NCBI RefSeq assembly: GCF_001641335.1
Contig: NZ_LVEM01000003.1
Span: forward strand, 839,191 to 903,190
Source of the DNA: Bradyrhizobium stylosanthis
GTDB lineage: Bacteria; Pseudomonadota; Alphaproteobacteria; Rhizobiales; Xanthobacteraceae
Length of the DNA stretch: 64,000 nucleotides
Direction of reading: 5' to 3'
The notes below the pieces were generated by a model that saw nothing but the letters and a program-made list of their open reading frames with translations, did not search any database and had not been told where the DNA came from. The position numbers were made by a program, and so were the translations under genes. Each line of letters opens with the position of its first letter. Position 1 is the stretch's first letter. Of this stretch, positions 8,437 through 15,781 are shown piece by piece.

Positions 8437-8820
8437 ATGCCGATCCAGCACTTCGCAGCCCCGCCGCACGTCAAGGCGCCGCCGCTGTCCTTTGCGACGC
8501 GCGTCGGCGACCTGCTGTTCGTCTCAGGGATTCCCGGCTTCGATGCCTATGGCGCGCTGCCTGACGGCTTCGAGGCGCAGTTCGCCAATGTCGTGGTCAA
8601 CATCCGCCGCGTGCTGGACGAGGCCGGCGCGACCGTCCGCGACCTCGCCAAGGTCAACGTGCTCTTGACCCGCGCTTCGGACGTCGCCGCCATGAACGCG
8701 CTCTATGCCGGCGCCTTCGGCCCGCCGCCTTACCCGGCCCGCACCACCTGCGTCGTGCATGCGCTGCCCGATCCGAGGATGCTGATCGAGATCGAGGCGG
8801 TGGCGTCGCTTGCCAAGTGA
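8437..8820 (+). CDS. RidA family (YjgF/YER057c/UK114) protein
   Basis: The 127-residue protein has the chorismate-mutase-like RidA fold, normally a trimer that hydrolyses reactive enamine/imine intermediates from PLP enzymes. Family landmarks are VGDLLFVSGIPG, the NVVVNIRRVLDEAG helix, the Arg in YPARTTCVVHALP and the Glu in MLIEIEAVA. Arg and Glu are the usual imine-binding residues, so deaminase activity is plausible, but subfamily and substrate are open. The ATG at 8437 follows AGAGGTG at 8425-8431. The upstream in-frame extension is not protein-like. Confidence 0.88.
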   Translation: MPIQHFAAPPHVKAPPLSFATRVGDLLFVSGIPGFDAYGALPDGFEAQFANVVVNIRRVLDEAGATVRDLAKVNVLLTRASDVAAMNALYAGAFGPPPYPARTTCVVHALPDPRMLIEIEAVASLAK

Positions 8821-9009
8821 AACTGCCGAGTCAGCTTGCGAAGTAACCGCGGTTCGGCACCTGTGACCCATCGGGCACGCAGCCGAACCAAGTGCGCCGC
8901 ACCGCCTGACATGTCCGTGAAACCGTGGCCCGGCGGCTTGCAAAGGACCGGCTTTTACCGCACGGATTTTTCCGTCACAGTTCACAAGTTCCCCACAAGG
9001 AGATACTTC

Positions 9010-9270
9010 ATGCGTCGCGTTCTCGCCCTCTGTGCCGTTGCCGGCATCGCTAGTTCCGTGTTCGCCGTGCCCGCTTCCGCGGCGCCCGCCTACTACGTGA
9101 TCCGCTGGGACAACACCGGCATCTGCCAGGTCTGGAACGAGGACCTCAAGTACAAGCCGTTCCAGTGGGGCGTGTCGACCTACAAGGTCGTCAGCAAGCC
9201 GGTCCCGACCTTCCAGGCCGCGTCCGACCTGCAGATCAAGATGCGCGCCGAGCGCCGCTGCACGCTCTAA
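9010..9270 (+). CDS. Small exported protein, paralogue of 9512-9763
   Basis: The 86-residue precursor has a signal peptide (RRVLALCAVAGIASSVFAV, cleaved near ASA-AP). Its mature domain of about 60 residues contains VIRWDNTGICQVW and a C-terminal RRCTL. The mature part has two cysteines, which suggests a periplasmic disulfide. It shares the pattern IRW.(N/D)(T/S)G.CQ.W and VPTF with the next gene, so the two are tandem duplicates. The ATG follows AAGGAG at 8998-9003, and a terminator follows the gene. Function is unknown. Confidence 0.8.
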   Translation: MRRVLALCAVAGIASSVFAVPASAAPAYYVIRWDNTGICQVWNEDLKYKPFQWGVSTYKVVSKPVPTFQAASDLQIKMRAERRCTL

Positions 9271-9295
9271 GCTTCAAGCGACACACATCGGATTC

Positions 9296-9334
9296 AAAGG
9301 GCGGGTCGCGCGAGCGATCCGCCTTTTTCTTTTG
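9296..9334 (+). terminator. Rho-independent terminator after the 9010 gene
   Basis: The hairpin gcgggtcgc-gcga-gcgatccgc (9301-9322, with one wobble pair) is followed by ctttttctttt. Confidence 0.75.
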
Positions 9335-9511
9335 GCGCACGGCCCTGCATGTCCAGCCGAAACCGCGCATTTCCAGCGCCCGTTCTTTGAACCTCATCGG
9401 CGTGCGGAACTACTCACATCTTGTCCGGGGCGCATCCCCAAAAGCGCTCCGCGCCACCCTCCCCATCATTGTCGGGAGGCGCATCACATCTTTCATTTCG
9501 AGGAGCTGATC

Positions 9512-9763
9512 ATGCGTCGTCTTTCCATGCTGTGCGCTGCTGCGAGCCTGGCCGTCACTGCCTTCGTCGCCGCGAGCCCCGCCGAAGCCAGCTATCACCT
9601 GATCCGCTGGCAGGACTCGGGCTTCTGCCAGATCTGGGACGAGGCCGTCCCGACCACGCCGTGGCCGGCCGGCTATCACCGCGCCAGCGAGACCGTGCCG
9701 ACCTTCCTCGACGCGCTCGTGCTGAAGGACAACGCGCTGAAGTCCGGCCACTGCAGCTGGTAA
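9512..9763 (+). CDS. Small exported protein, paralogue of 9010-9270
   Basis: The 83-residue precursor has a signal peptide (RRLSMLCAAASLAVTAFVAA, cleaved near AEA-SY) and a mature domain with LIRWQDSGFCQIW, ETVPTF and a terminal HCSW. It keeps both mature cysteines of the neighbouring paralogue but has diverged in the middle (PTTPWPAGYHR). The ATG follows GAGGAG at 9500-9505. The two genes have separate upstream gaps and a terminator between them, so each probably has its own promoter. The job of this mini-family is unknown. Confidence 0.8.
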   Translation: MRRLSMLCAAASLAVTAFVAASPAEASYHLIRWQDSGFCQIWDEAVPTTPWPAGYHRASETVPTFLDALVLKDNALKSGHCSW

Positions 9764-9786
9764 GATTCGATCGGCGGACGACAAGG

Positions 9787-9826
9787 GCCGGGCAAGGATG
9801 CGCTGCTAGCATCCTTGCCCGTTCGC
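9787..9826 (+). terminator. Probable terminator after the 9512 gene
   Basis: A strong hairpin (gggcaaggatgc-gctgct-agcatccttgccc) spans about 9790-9820, but the T-tract after it is weak (gttcgcgtttcc). Confidence 0.5.
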
Positions 9827-9869
9827 GTTTCCATCCAGCGTTTCTCTTCGGTTTCTGCGGGATCAATCG

Positions 9870-10508
9870 ATGCGCACGCTTCTCACGACGGCTGCCGTCT
9901 TCGCCCTGTCGCTCGCGCTCGTCGGCGCGGCGCCCGCGCAGGCGCCGCAATCCTTCCGCGTGATCTCGCCGATCTTCGGCCAGCTCGTCAGCTTCGCGAT
10001 GCCGTCGAACTTCGCGGTGGTGTTCGAGAACACCAAGGGCGGCCGCTACATCCGCGAAGCCGTGCTCAAGGGCGAGACGCCCGAGCGCTGGACCCAGATG
10101 ATCACGGTCACAGGCGAGAAGGGCATGACGCTGACGCCCGGCGCATCGCCGGAAGGTCTCGCGGGCACGATCGCCGGCGGCTTCAAATCCGCCTGCCCCG
10201 ACAGCTTTGCGGCCCAGCCGCTCGGCGAAATGACATTCGGCCGCTTCGAGGCGTTCGCCGCCGTGATCGGCTGCGGCCGCATCGACAGCGGCCCGACCCG
10301 CCACAGCGAGACCGCGCTGCTGATCACGCTGAAGGGCACGACCGATTACTACACCATCCAATGGGCCGAGCGCGGCCCCGAGACCGACGAGCCACCGGTC
10401 AGGGACGAACGCTGGCAAGCGCGCCTGGGCGACCTCAACCCGATCGTGCTCTGCCCGATCGTCGCGGGGGAAGCTGCGCCCTATCCGAGCTGCGTGGGCA
10501 AGAGCTGA
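9870..10508 (+). CDS. Exported protein of unknown function
   Basis: The 212-residue protein has a Sec signal peptide (RTLLTTAAVFALSLALVGAAPAQA) and a mature domain of about 188 residues with five cysteines: CPD near residue 109, IGCGR near 136, LCPI near 194, and C208 near the end. Several predicted beta strands are present (FAVVFENTKGG, ALLITLKGT). I do not recognise the family; it looks like a periplasmic domain stabilised by disulfides. The ATG at 9870 follows only a weak purine stretch (GGGATCAATCG). Confidence 0.75.
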   Translation: MRTLLTTAAVFALSLALVGAAPAQAPQSFRVISPIFGQLVSFAMPSNFAVVFENTKGGRYIREAVLKGETPERWTQMITVTGEKGMTLTPGASPEGLAGTIAGGFKSACPDSFAAQPLGEMTFGRFEAFAAVIGCGRIDSGPTRHSETALLITLKGTTDYYTIQWAERGPETDEPPVRDERWQARLGDLNPIVLCPIVAGEAAPYPSCVGKS

Positions 10509-10531
10509 GGCGGCTCCGCGCTCGAATGCCG

Positions 10532-10618
10532 TAGGGTGGGCAAAGCGCAAGCGTGCCCACCATTCCATCCATCATGAAGATCGTGGGCACGGCGCGTTGC
10601 GCCTTTGCCCACCCTACG
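10532..10618. repeat. Palindromic repeat (gtagggtgggcaaagc family)
   Basis: The inverted arms gtagggtgggcaaagcgc and gcgcctttgcccaccctac enclose a short spacer. This is the uninterrupted form of the composite element at 7356-7506. Confidence 0.75.
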
Positions 10619-10636
10619 AGATCTCGCTTGCGGGTC

Positions 10637-11122
10637 TCACGCGTCCTTGTGCGCGCCGGGATGGATCAGGATGTCGCGCGCGGCGGCGAGGTCGATGAAG
10701 GCTTGCGCGCTGCCGCCCTGGTCGGGATGCGTGCCCTTGGCCGCACGGCGATAGGCCTGGTTGATGTCGTCGCAGGTGAGCTGCACCGCGAGCGGCAGGC
10801 CCAGCATCTTGCGCGCGCGATCCTCGCTCGAGAGCTTCTTCGGCATGGCGCTGCGGCGGCCGAAGCGCGGCGCGGCGAGATCGTGGACCACCTCGAGCAC
10901 CACGCCGATGCGGCGCTGGGCCGCCACCGTGACGCTGTGGTCGTCATTGCTCACGGCCTGGCGCAGCACCGGAAGCGCCTGCTCGGCCGCCTGGCGCAGC
11001 ATGGTGTCGGTGCTCATCCGCGCGATCTCGGCGACGAGCCGCCCCGCTTCGGCCCAGTCGGCCGGCTGTGCCGACCGCAGGCGTTCGAGACCCAGTTTCC
11101 AGGATTCAAGCCGTTCCATCAT
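10637..11122 (-). CDS. J-domain (DnaJ-like) protein
   Basis: The 161-residue protein has a C-terminal J domain (about 110-161) containing the Hsp70-activating HPD motif at 132-134 (KGTHPDQGG) and the following helix FIDLAAARDIL. The N-terminal 100 residues are helical and match no known domain. It probably recruits DnaK to a specific client, but no partner is evident nearby. I use the ATG pair at 11119-11122; a TTG at 11140 would add six residues. The neighbouring SDR gene diverges from it. Confidence 0.82.
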   Translation of the reverse strand: MMERLESWKLGLERLRSAQPADWAEAGRLVAEIARMSTDTMLRQAAEQALPVLRQAVSNDDHSVTVAAQRRIGVVLEVVHDLAAPRFGRRSAMPKKLSSEDRARKMLGLPLAVQLTCDDINQAYRRAAKGTHPDQGGSAQAFIDLAAARDILIHPGAHKDA

Positions 11123-11233
11123 GCGCGCAACGTTTAGCAACCGGGATCAGTATGCCAAGGCCGCCGTTTCCGACCCCTTAATTTCGAGTTAGCCTTTCAT
11201 GAAACTTAGAAACGAAATCGGGAGGAAAATGTC

Positions 11234-12001
11234 ATGGCATTGCTCGCAAACCACATCGCCGTCGTCACCGGCGCCGGTTCCGGCATCGGCCGGGCCATCG
11301 CGGCCGGCTATGCCCGCGAAGGCGCGCAGGTGGTGCTGCTCGACGTCAACGCCGACACGGTCGCGGAAGCCGCAGGCGAAATCCGCAAGGTCGGCGGCAA
11401 GGCCGAGAGCTTCGCGCTCGACGTGACCAAGCGCGACGACTGCTTCGCGCTCGCCAAGCAGGTCGAAAGCAAGGTCGGGCAGGTCTCGATCCTCGTCAAC
11501 AATGCCGGCATCACCCGCCGCAACGCCTTCACCGCCGAGACCGAGACGGTGGCCAAGGACTGGAACGACATCATCTCGCTCAATCTCAACGGCGTCTTCA
11601 ACATGACGCAGGCCTTCCTGGCTCCCTTGCGCGCGAGCAAAGGCCGCATCGTCAATATCGGCTCGATCCAGTCTTTCGTGCATCTGCGCACGCCGAGCTC
11701 GGCGGCTTACACCACTTCAAAACACGGCGTGCTCGGCTTCACCAAGGCGCTTGCGGTCGAGCTCGGCAAGGAAGGCGTGCGCGTCAACGCGATCGGACCG
11801 GGCTTCATCGAGACCAACATCAACGCCAATGTGCGCGCGACCAATCCGGCGCTGGTGCAGGCCTTCGTCGATCACACTCCGCTCGCGCGCACCGGCAAGC
11901 CCGAGGACATCGTCGGCCCCGCGATTTTCCTCGCCTCGGATCTGTCGGCCTATGTCACGGGCACGATCGTGATGGTCGACGGCGGGTATCGGACAGTGTG
12001 A
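11234..12001 (+). CDS. Short-chain dehydrogenase/reductase (SDR)
   Basis: This classical 255-residue SDR has the NAD(P) motif TGAGSGIG (12-19), NNAG (89-92), the catalytic Ser144, Tyr159 and Lys163 (YTTSK), and the C-terminal YVTGTIVMVDGG. D38 at the end of the second strand (LLDVN) favours NAD(H). Related enzymes oxidise sugar acids or reduce 3-oxoacyl groups, and the true substrate is unclear. The ATG at 11234 follows GGGAGG at 11219-11224. Confidence 0.9.
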   Translation: MALLANHIAVVTGAGSGIGRAIAAGYAREGAQVVLLDVNADTVAEAAGEIRKVGGKAESFALDVTKRDDCFALAKQVESKVGQVSILVNNAGITRRNAFTAETETVAKDWNDIISLNLNGVFNMTQAFLAPLRASKGRIVNIGSIQSFVHLRTPSSAAYTTSKHGVLGFTKALAVELGKEGVRVNAIGPGFIETNINANVRATNPALVQAFVDHTPLARTGKPEDIVGPAIFLASDLSAYVTGTIVMVDGGYRTV

Positions 12002-12286
12002 GGGGCGAACACTTCCACTACATGCACGTGTCATCGCGGCCGCCTTGTGCGCAATTGCGCACTAGGCGGACGCTGACACCGCATGTGCCGCGCGAGATTG
12101 TCCCGCTTTGCTGTGCATCCCGTGCCAATCGCGGCCGTACCGCGGCATTCCCAAGGTCAATTGGTGCGAGCGCGAACAATTAACCTTTCATTAACCAAAC
12201 CCGCCCACCGTGGTTCTACGGCCTGGGGGTCGTTTGTTCTCGATCCGCTTCCAGCGAAGGAAGCGGGCGTTGATCGGGGTGTGTAG

Positions 12287-12532
12287 ATGACCACTGTTCA
12301 TGTCGCGGCGCCGCAGGACGCGCAATTCCTTGCTCCAAACCAGATCGTTCCGCTCCTGATCGGCGCAACCGTCGACGAGGTCGAGCGCGAGCTCGTGCTC
12401 CAGACGCTCGCGCGCTGCGACGGCAACCGCACACGCGCATCGCGCGTGCTCGGCCTGTCGGTGCGCACGCTGCGCAACAAGATCAAGATCTACGCAGCCT
12501 CGGGCATCGAGGTGCCGGCGTATCACGACTAG
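12287..12532 (+). CDS. Orphan Fis-type helix-turn-helix protein
   Basis: The 81-residue protein consists of a short leader and a Fis/NtrC C-terminal HTH domain (residues 28-75: DEVERELVLQTL, NRTRASRVLGLSVRTLRNK). The domain closely resembles the DNA-binding end of FlbD/FleQ-type sigma-54 activators, but no receiver or AAA+ domain is present. It could be a stand-alone DNA-binding protein or a remnant of a larger activator. The upstream 12002-12286 region is not coding and may hold its promoter. Confidence 0.78.
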   Translation: MTTVHVAAPQDAQFLAPNQIVPLLIGATVDEVERELVLQTLARCDGNRTRASRVLGLSVRTLRNKIKIYAASGIEVPAYHD

Positions 12533-12770
12533 CGTGTGATGTTGCACGGTGGATCAATCCGCCTGCGAGGATCGCAAGTGCGATGGTCGCGAGCCCCGCC
12601 GCGATCAGCTCGATGGCGCGGAGCATGAACGCCGTCATCACAGCCCATGACGGCTGCGGCTCCTCGGCAAAGGCCACCGGCACCACATCCGGCACGAGCA
12701 GATGAGCAAGCCCGATCGCGGCCGCGAGAATGAGGATCGACAGGCAGAAGATCGTCCACGCTGCGCGCAT
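12483..12770 (-). CDS. Small membrane protein of unknown function
   Basis: The 95-residue protein has two predicted transmembrane segments (TIFCLSILILAAAIGLAHLL and a second around AIELIAAGLATIALAILAGGL) and a basic C-terminus. The ATG at 12770 is preceded on the minus strand by GAGGAG. The last 50 bases overlap the end of the convergent HTH gene, so the true stop may matter little functionally. No family was recognised. Confidence 0.65.
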   Translation of the reverse strand: MRAAWTIFCLSILILAAAIGLAHLLVPDVVPVAFAEEPQPSWAVMTAFMLRAIELIAAGLATIALAILAGGLIHRATSHASRDTPAPRCPRLRRS

Positions 12771-12928
12771 CGTTCGCTCCTCGCATGGTTGTGTCGGCCT
12801 GCGATTCAATGACACGGCACAAGCCGCCGCCGATTGATGTTGATCAAGCGCGACGCAACGCGCCGGCGGAATTGCTGCTGTCGTCAAACGCCGCTAAGTA
12901 GCTTGCTTCCGATCAAGGGAGCAGTGGC

Positions 12929-13471
12929 GTGGCAGACGATCAGGGACGGCAGGGACCTCAGGGTCCGCGTGGACGGCAGGGCGAGCCGGGAAGGCCGGGA
13001 CCGCAGGGTCATCCGGGCAAGCGGGGCCCCGACGGCGCGCGCGGCAAGCCGGGGCCACTGGGCAAGCCGGGCCCGGCCGGAAAGGCGGGACCGCAGGGCA
13101 AGGCCGGCCTGCAAGGCAAGCCGGGCGAGGCAGGTCCCCGCGGCGCGGGCGGCGCGCAGGGGCCCGTCGGTCCGCAAGGCCCTGCCGGGCCACAGGGCCC
13201 GCGCGGCGAGGCCGGACCTCCCGGCCAGCTGCCGTCGATCGAACAGGTGCTGCCGTGGCTCGATCAGCTCTTCGACGCCTGGGACGAACGCCGCCGCCAG
13301 CGCGAGCGTGACGCCGCCGAGCGGGACGCCCAGGAAGCCGCCGAGCGCGCAGCGCTTGAAGCCGCCGTGCGCGAGACCGACGAAGCGTTCGGCGACGATG
13401 AGAGCGGCGACGACGACGGCGACGATCACAAGAAAAAGAAGAAAAAGAAGAAGCACGGCCACAAGGATTAG
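12929..13471 (+). CDS. Collagen-like Gly-X-Y repeat protein
   Basis: Residues 5-103 are about 32 consecutive Gly-X-Y triplets with many GPQ, GKP and GPR units (few interruptions, around GPRGAGGAQG), the hallmark of a collagen triple helix. They are followed by LPSIEQVLPWLDQLFDAW, a strongly charged coiled-coil-like helix (ERRRQRERDAAERDA), an acidic run, and a final block of eight lysines with HGHKD. There is no signal peptide or membrane anchor, so either export is non-classical or the protein is intracellular. The start is GTG at 12929 with AAGGGAG at 12915-12921. Proline hydroxylation is not expected in bacteria. Confidence 0.85.
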   Translation: MADDQGRQGPQGPRGRQGEPGRPGPQGHPGKRGPDGARGKPGPLGKPGPAGKAGPQGKAGLQGKPGEAGPRGAGGAQGPVGPQGPAGPQGPRGEAGPPGQLPSIEQVLPWLDQLFDAWDERRRQRERDAAERDAQEAAERAALEAAVRETDEAFGDDESGDDDGDDHKKKKKKKKHGHKD

Positions 13472-13488
13472 GATAAGTGGCGCTCGCG

Positions 13489-13642
13489 TGCCCCGGACGC
13501 GGCGCCGCGCGAAGCGGTGCGCTGCAGAGCCGGGGCCCATGTCACCGCGGCGAGATGGGTCCCGGCTCTGCGGAGCGGCACCATAGCGCGTCGAAGACGC
13601 GCGTAACCGCGCTCATGGCGCCGCACCGCGTCCGGGACACGC
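13489..13642. repeat. Paired palindromic repeat (gccccgg/gagccggggccca family)
   Basis: The inverted copies cgtgccccggacgcggcg ... gagccggggcccat and atgggtcccggctctg ... gcgtccgggacacg face each other. A half-element of the same family is at 31608-31662. Confidence 0.7.
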
Positions 13643-13649
13643 AAAACAA

Positions 13650-13871
13650 TCAAGACGTCCCGGATGAATCGTCCTTGCGCGGCAGCATGCCCATGCGCTC
13701 GAACTGCCAGCGCATGGCGCGATACCAGAGATAGCCGACCACCGCGCCGCACACGGCCAGGATGACGACGTTGGCGCTGGAGAACGAGCCGCTCCACCAC
13801 ATCATCCACGCGGTCCACAGCAGCGTGAAGATGATGGCACCGGCTTTCAGCGGAAGAAGGGGGCGGCTCAT
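13650..13871 (-). CDS. Small two-helix membrane protein
   Basis: The 73-residue protein has two hydrophobic segments (AGAIIFTLLWTAWMMWW and ANVVILAVCGAVVGYLWY) followed by a basic tail (RAMRWQFERMGMLPRKDD). The ATG at 13871 has GGAG at a suitable distance upstream. It is probably an inner-membrane protein; no family was recognised. It does not form an operon with its neighbours. Confidence 0.65.
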   Translation of the reverse strand: MSRPLLPLKAGAIIFTLLWTAWMMWWSGSFSSANVVILAVCGAVVGYLWYRAMRWQFERMGMLPRKDDSSGTS

Positions 13872-13969
13872 AATCGTGCTCCGGGCTGTCAAAACCCCGG
13901 CAGGCATCATCGCAAAGTGAGACGCCCGGTACCGTGAGCCATATCACGGAAGGCCCGGGGAGCCCGCCG

Positions 13970-14236
13970 CTAACCGAAGCGCAGCCGCGAGCGCTCCTTC
14001 GCCTTTCCCGCCTCCACCTCGCGGTCGCGAGCCGGTGCATGCGTGTGCAGCGAGGTCAGGAGCTTTCGCGCAGCCTCCGAGACCTCGGCCACGGCGATCT
14101 CGAACGCCGCCTCGTTGGCCTGCGACGGCTTGTTGAAGCCCGACAGCTTGCGCACGAACTGCAGGGCCGAGGCGTGGATCTCGTCCTCCGTCGCGGGCGG
14201 CTCGAAGTTGAACAGCGTCTTGATGTTGCGGCACAT
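13970..14236 (-). CDS. DUF2277 family protein
   Basis: This 88-residue protein matches the DUF2277 pattern: MCRNIKTLFNFEPPAT at the N-terminus, then ALQFVRKLSGFNKPS and a helical AVAEVSEAARKLL segment. The function of the family is unknown; it is cytosolic and found mainly in alphaproteobacteria and actinobacteria. The ATG at 14236 follows GGGAGAG on the minus strand. The longer upstream reading to 14419 is unsupported. Confidence 0.85.
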   Translation of the reverse strand: MCRNIKTLFNFEPPATEDEIHASALQFVRKLSGFNKPSQANEAAFEIAVAEVSEAARKLLTSLHTHAPARDREVEAGKAKERSRLRFG

Positions 14237-14361
14237 GCAGTCTCTCCCGATGGTGTCCTCATAAGACGAACGGCGGAGCCGAAATCCTACATCCTTACCT
14301 ATCCTTCTGCTAAGGTCCGCGCCAACGCGGCCGCCCGATATGAGCCGTAGGGGAGAGGAAC

Positions 14362-15438
14362 ATGAAAGCTTCTTGCGCGGCGCTGTCGGCCGTTCTGCTG
14401 TCCATCTCGGCATCGGCATTTGCCGCCGACTATCCAGCGCCGAAACAGGGCGATTGGGTCGCCAAGGACTTCAAGTTCCACACCGGCGAGACCATGCCGG
14501 AACTGAAGCTGCACTACACCACGGTCGGCGAGCCGACCGGCCAGCCTGTCCTGGTGCTGCACGGCACGGGCGGCTCCGGCGCAAGCATGCTGACGCCCGC
14601 CTTCGCAGGCGAGATGTTCGGTGCGGGACAGCCGCTCGATGCATCCAAATACTACATCATCATTCCCGACAGCATCGGCCACGGCAAATCGTCAAAACCC
14701 TCCGACGGCATGAAGACGGGCTTCCCGAAATACAATTACGACGACATGGTCGAGGCGCAGCATCGCCTCGTGACCGAGGGTCTCGGCGTCAAGCATCTGC
14801 GGCTCGTGATCGGAAACTCCATGGGTGGCATGCAGACCTGGCTGTGGGGCGAGAAATATCCGAAGGACATGGACGCGCTGATCCCGATGGCCTCGCAACC
14901 GACCGAGATGGCGTCGCGCAACTGGATGATGCGGCGGATCATGCTCGACACCATTCGCAACGATCCCGACTACAACGGCGGCAACTACACCAGCCAGCCG
15001 CGCATGATGAAATACGCCATCACCGCCTATGGCATCGCCAGCATCGGCGGCACCCTCGCCTATCAACAGCAGGCGCCGACGGCGGCGAAGGCCGACAAGA
15101 TCGTGGACGACCGGCTCGCGGCGCCGATCACGGCGGACGCCAACGACTTCGTCTATCAGTGGGACTCCTCGCACGACTACAATGCGGGCGAGAAGCTGGA
15201 GCAGATCGAGGCCTCGCTGCTGCTGATCAATTCCGCCGACGACGAGCGCAATCCGCCCGAGACCGGCATCACGGACGCCGCGATGAAGCGGGTGAAGAAC
15301 GGCAAGCTGTACCTGATCCCCGCGAGCACCGAGACGCGCGGCCACGGCACCACGGGCAACGCAAAATTCTACGTCGAGCAGGTCCGCCAGATGCTGCAAA
15401 CCGCGCCGCAGCGAACGGCTGAATCGGCCACCCGCTGA
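14362..15438 (+). CDS. Secreted alpha/beta hydrolase, MetX (homoserine O-acetyltransferase)-like
   Basis: The 358-residue protein starts with a signal peptide (KASCAALSAVLLSISASAFA-AD). The core is a MetX-type alpha/beta hydrolase: oxyanion segment LVLHGTGGSG, nucleophile elbow GNSMGG with Ser153, a late Asp in LLINSADDERN and a His in TRGHGTTG. True MetX is cytosolic and makes O-acetyl-homoserine; export argues for a different ester or acyl substrate, so I avoid the metX name. The ATG at 14362 follows GGAGAGG at 14350-14356. Confidence 0.85.
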   Translation: MKASCAALSAVLLSISASAFAADYPAPKQGDWVAKDFKFHTGETMPELKLHYTTVGEPTGQPVLVLHGTGGSGASMLTPAFAGEMFGAGQPLDASKYYIIIPDSIGHGKSSKPSDGMKTGFPKYNYDDMVEAQHRLVTEGLGVKHLRLVIGNSMGGMQTWLWGEKYPKDMDALIPMASQPTEMASRNWMMRRIMLDTIRNDPDYNGGNYTSQPRMMKYAITAYGIASIGGTLAYQQQAPTAAKADKIVDDRLAAPITADANDFVYQWDSSHDYNAGEKLEQIEASLLLINSADDERNPPETGITDAAMKRVKNGKLYLIPASTETRGHGTTGNAKFYVEQVRQMLQTAPQRTAESATR

Positions 15439-15489
15439 TTGTCCGTCGCGCCATCCGCGGCGCCTGTCGCGCCGCAGGCCAATAAGCCT

Positions 15490-15735
15490 TCAGGTCTTCT
15501 TGAGGCCTCGCTTGGGCGAGGCCTCGACGAATTCGATATCATCGCCGAAATCATCGAGCGCGGCGCGGACGGACCTGGCGTCGGCCTCGGCGACGGTGAA
15601 GATCGCCGCAAGCGCTTCTCGCGTCTGTCCCGGAAACAGGCTCCGGGCGGTGTAGCCGGCGTCGCCGAGCGTCTTGATGATCATGCGCCGCCGGCGCTGA
15701 TCGACACGATTCCGGAATTTGAACTGCACGGACAT
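15490..15735 (-). CDS. Conserved small protein of unknown function
   Basis: The 81-residue basic protein (VQFKFRNRVDQRRRRMIIKTL, then AIFTVAEADARSVRAALDDFG) has no membrane or signal segment. The alternation suggests an alpha/beta ACT-like mini-domain, but that is a guess. It lies 46 bases beyond the stop of the same-strand subtilase gene at 15782 and could be cotranscribed with it. Confidence 0.6.
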   Translation of the reverse strand: MSVQFKFRNRVDQRRRRMIIKTLGDAGYTARSLFPGQTREALAAIFTVAEADARSVRAALDDFGDDIEFVEASPKRGLKKT

Positions 15736-15781
15736 GCCGAGAACCTAGCCGTTCGCGGCGCCCGATCAAGGTCGCAGCAAC

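Noticed and set aside
8851..8889. Inverted repeat ggttcggc ... gccgaacc after the RidA gene as a terminator
   Set aside because: The arms are short, the loop is long and no T-tract follows, so I do not list it as a terminator.
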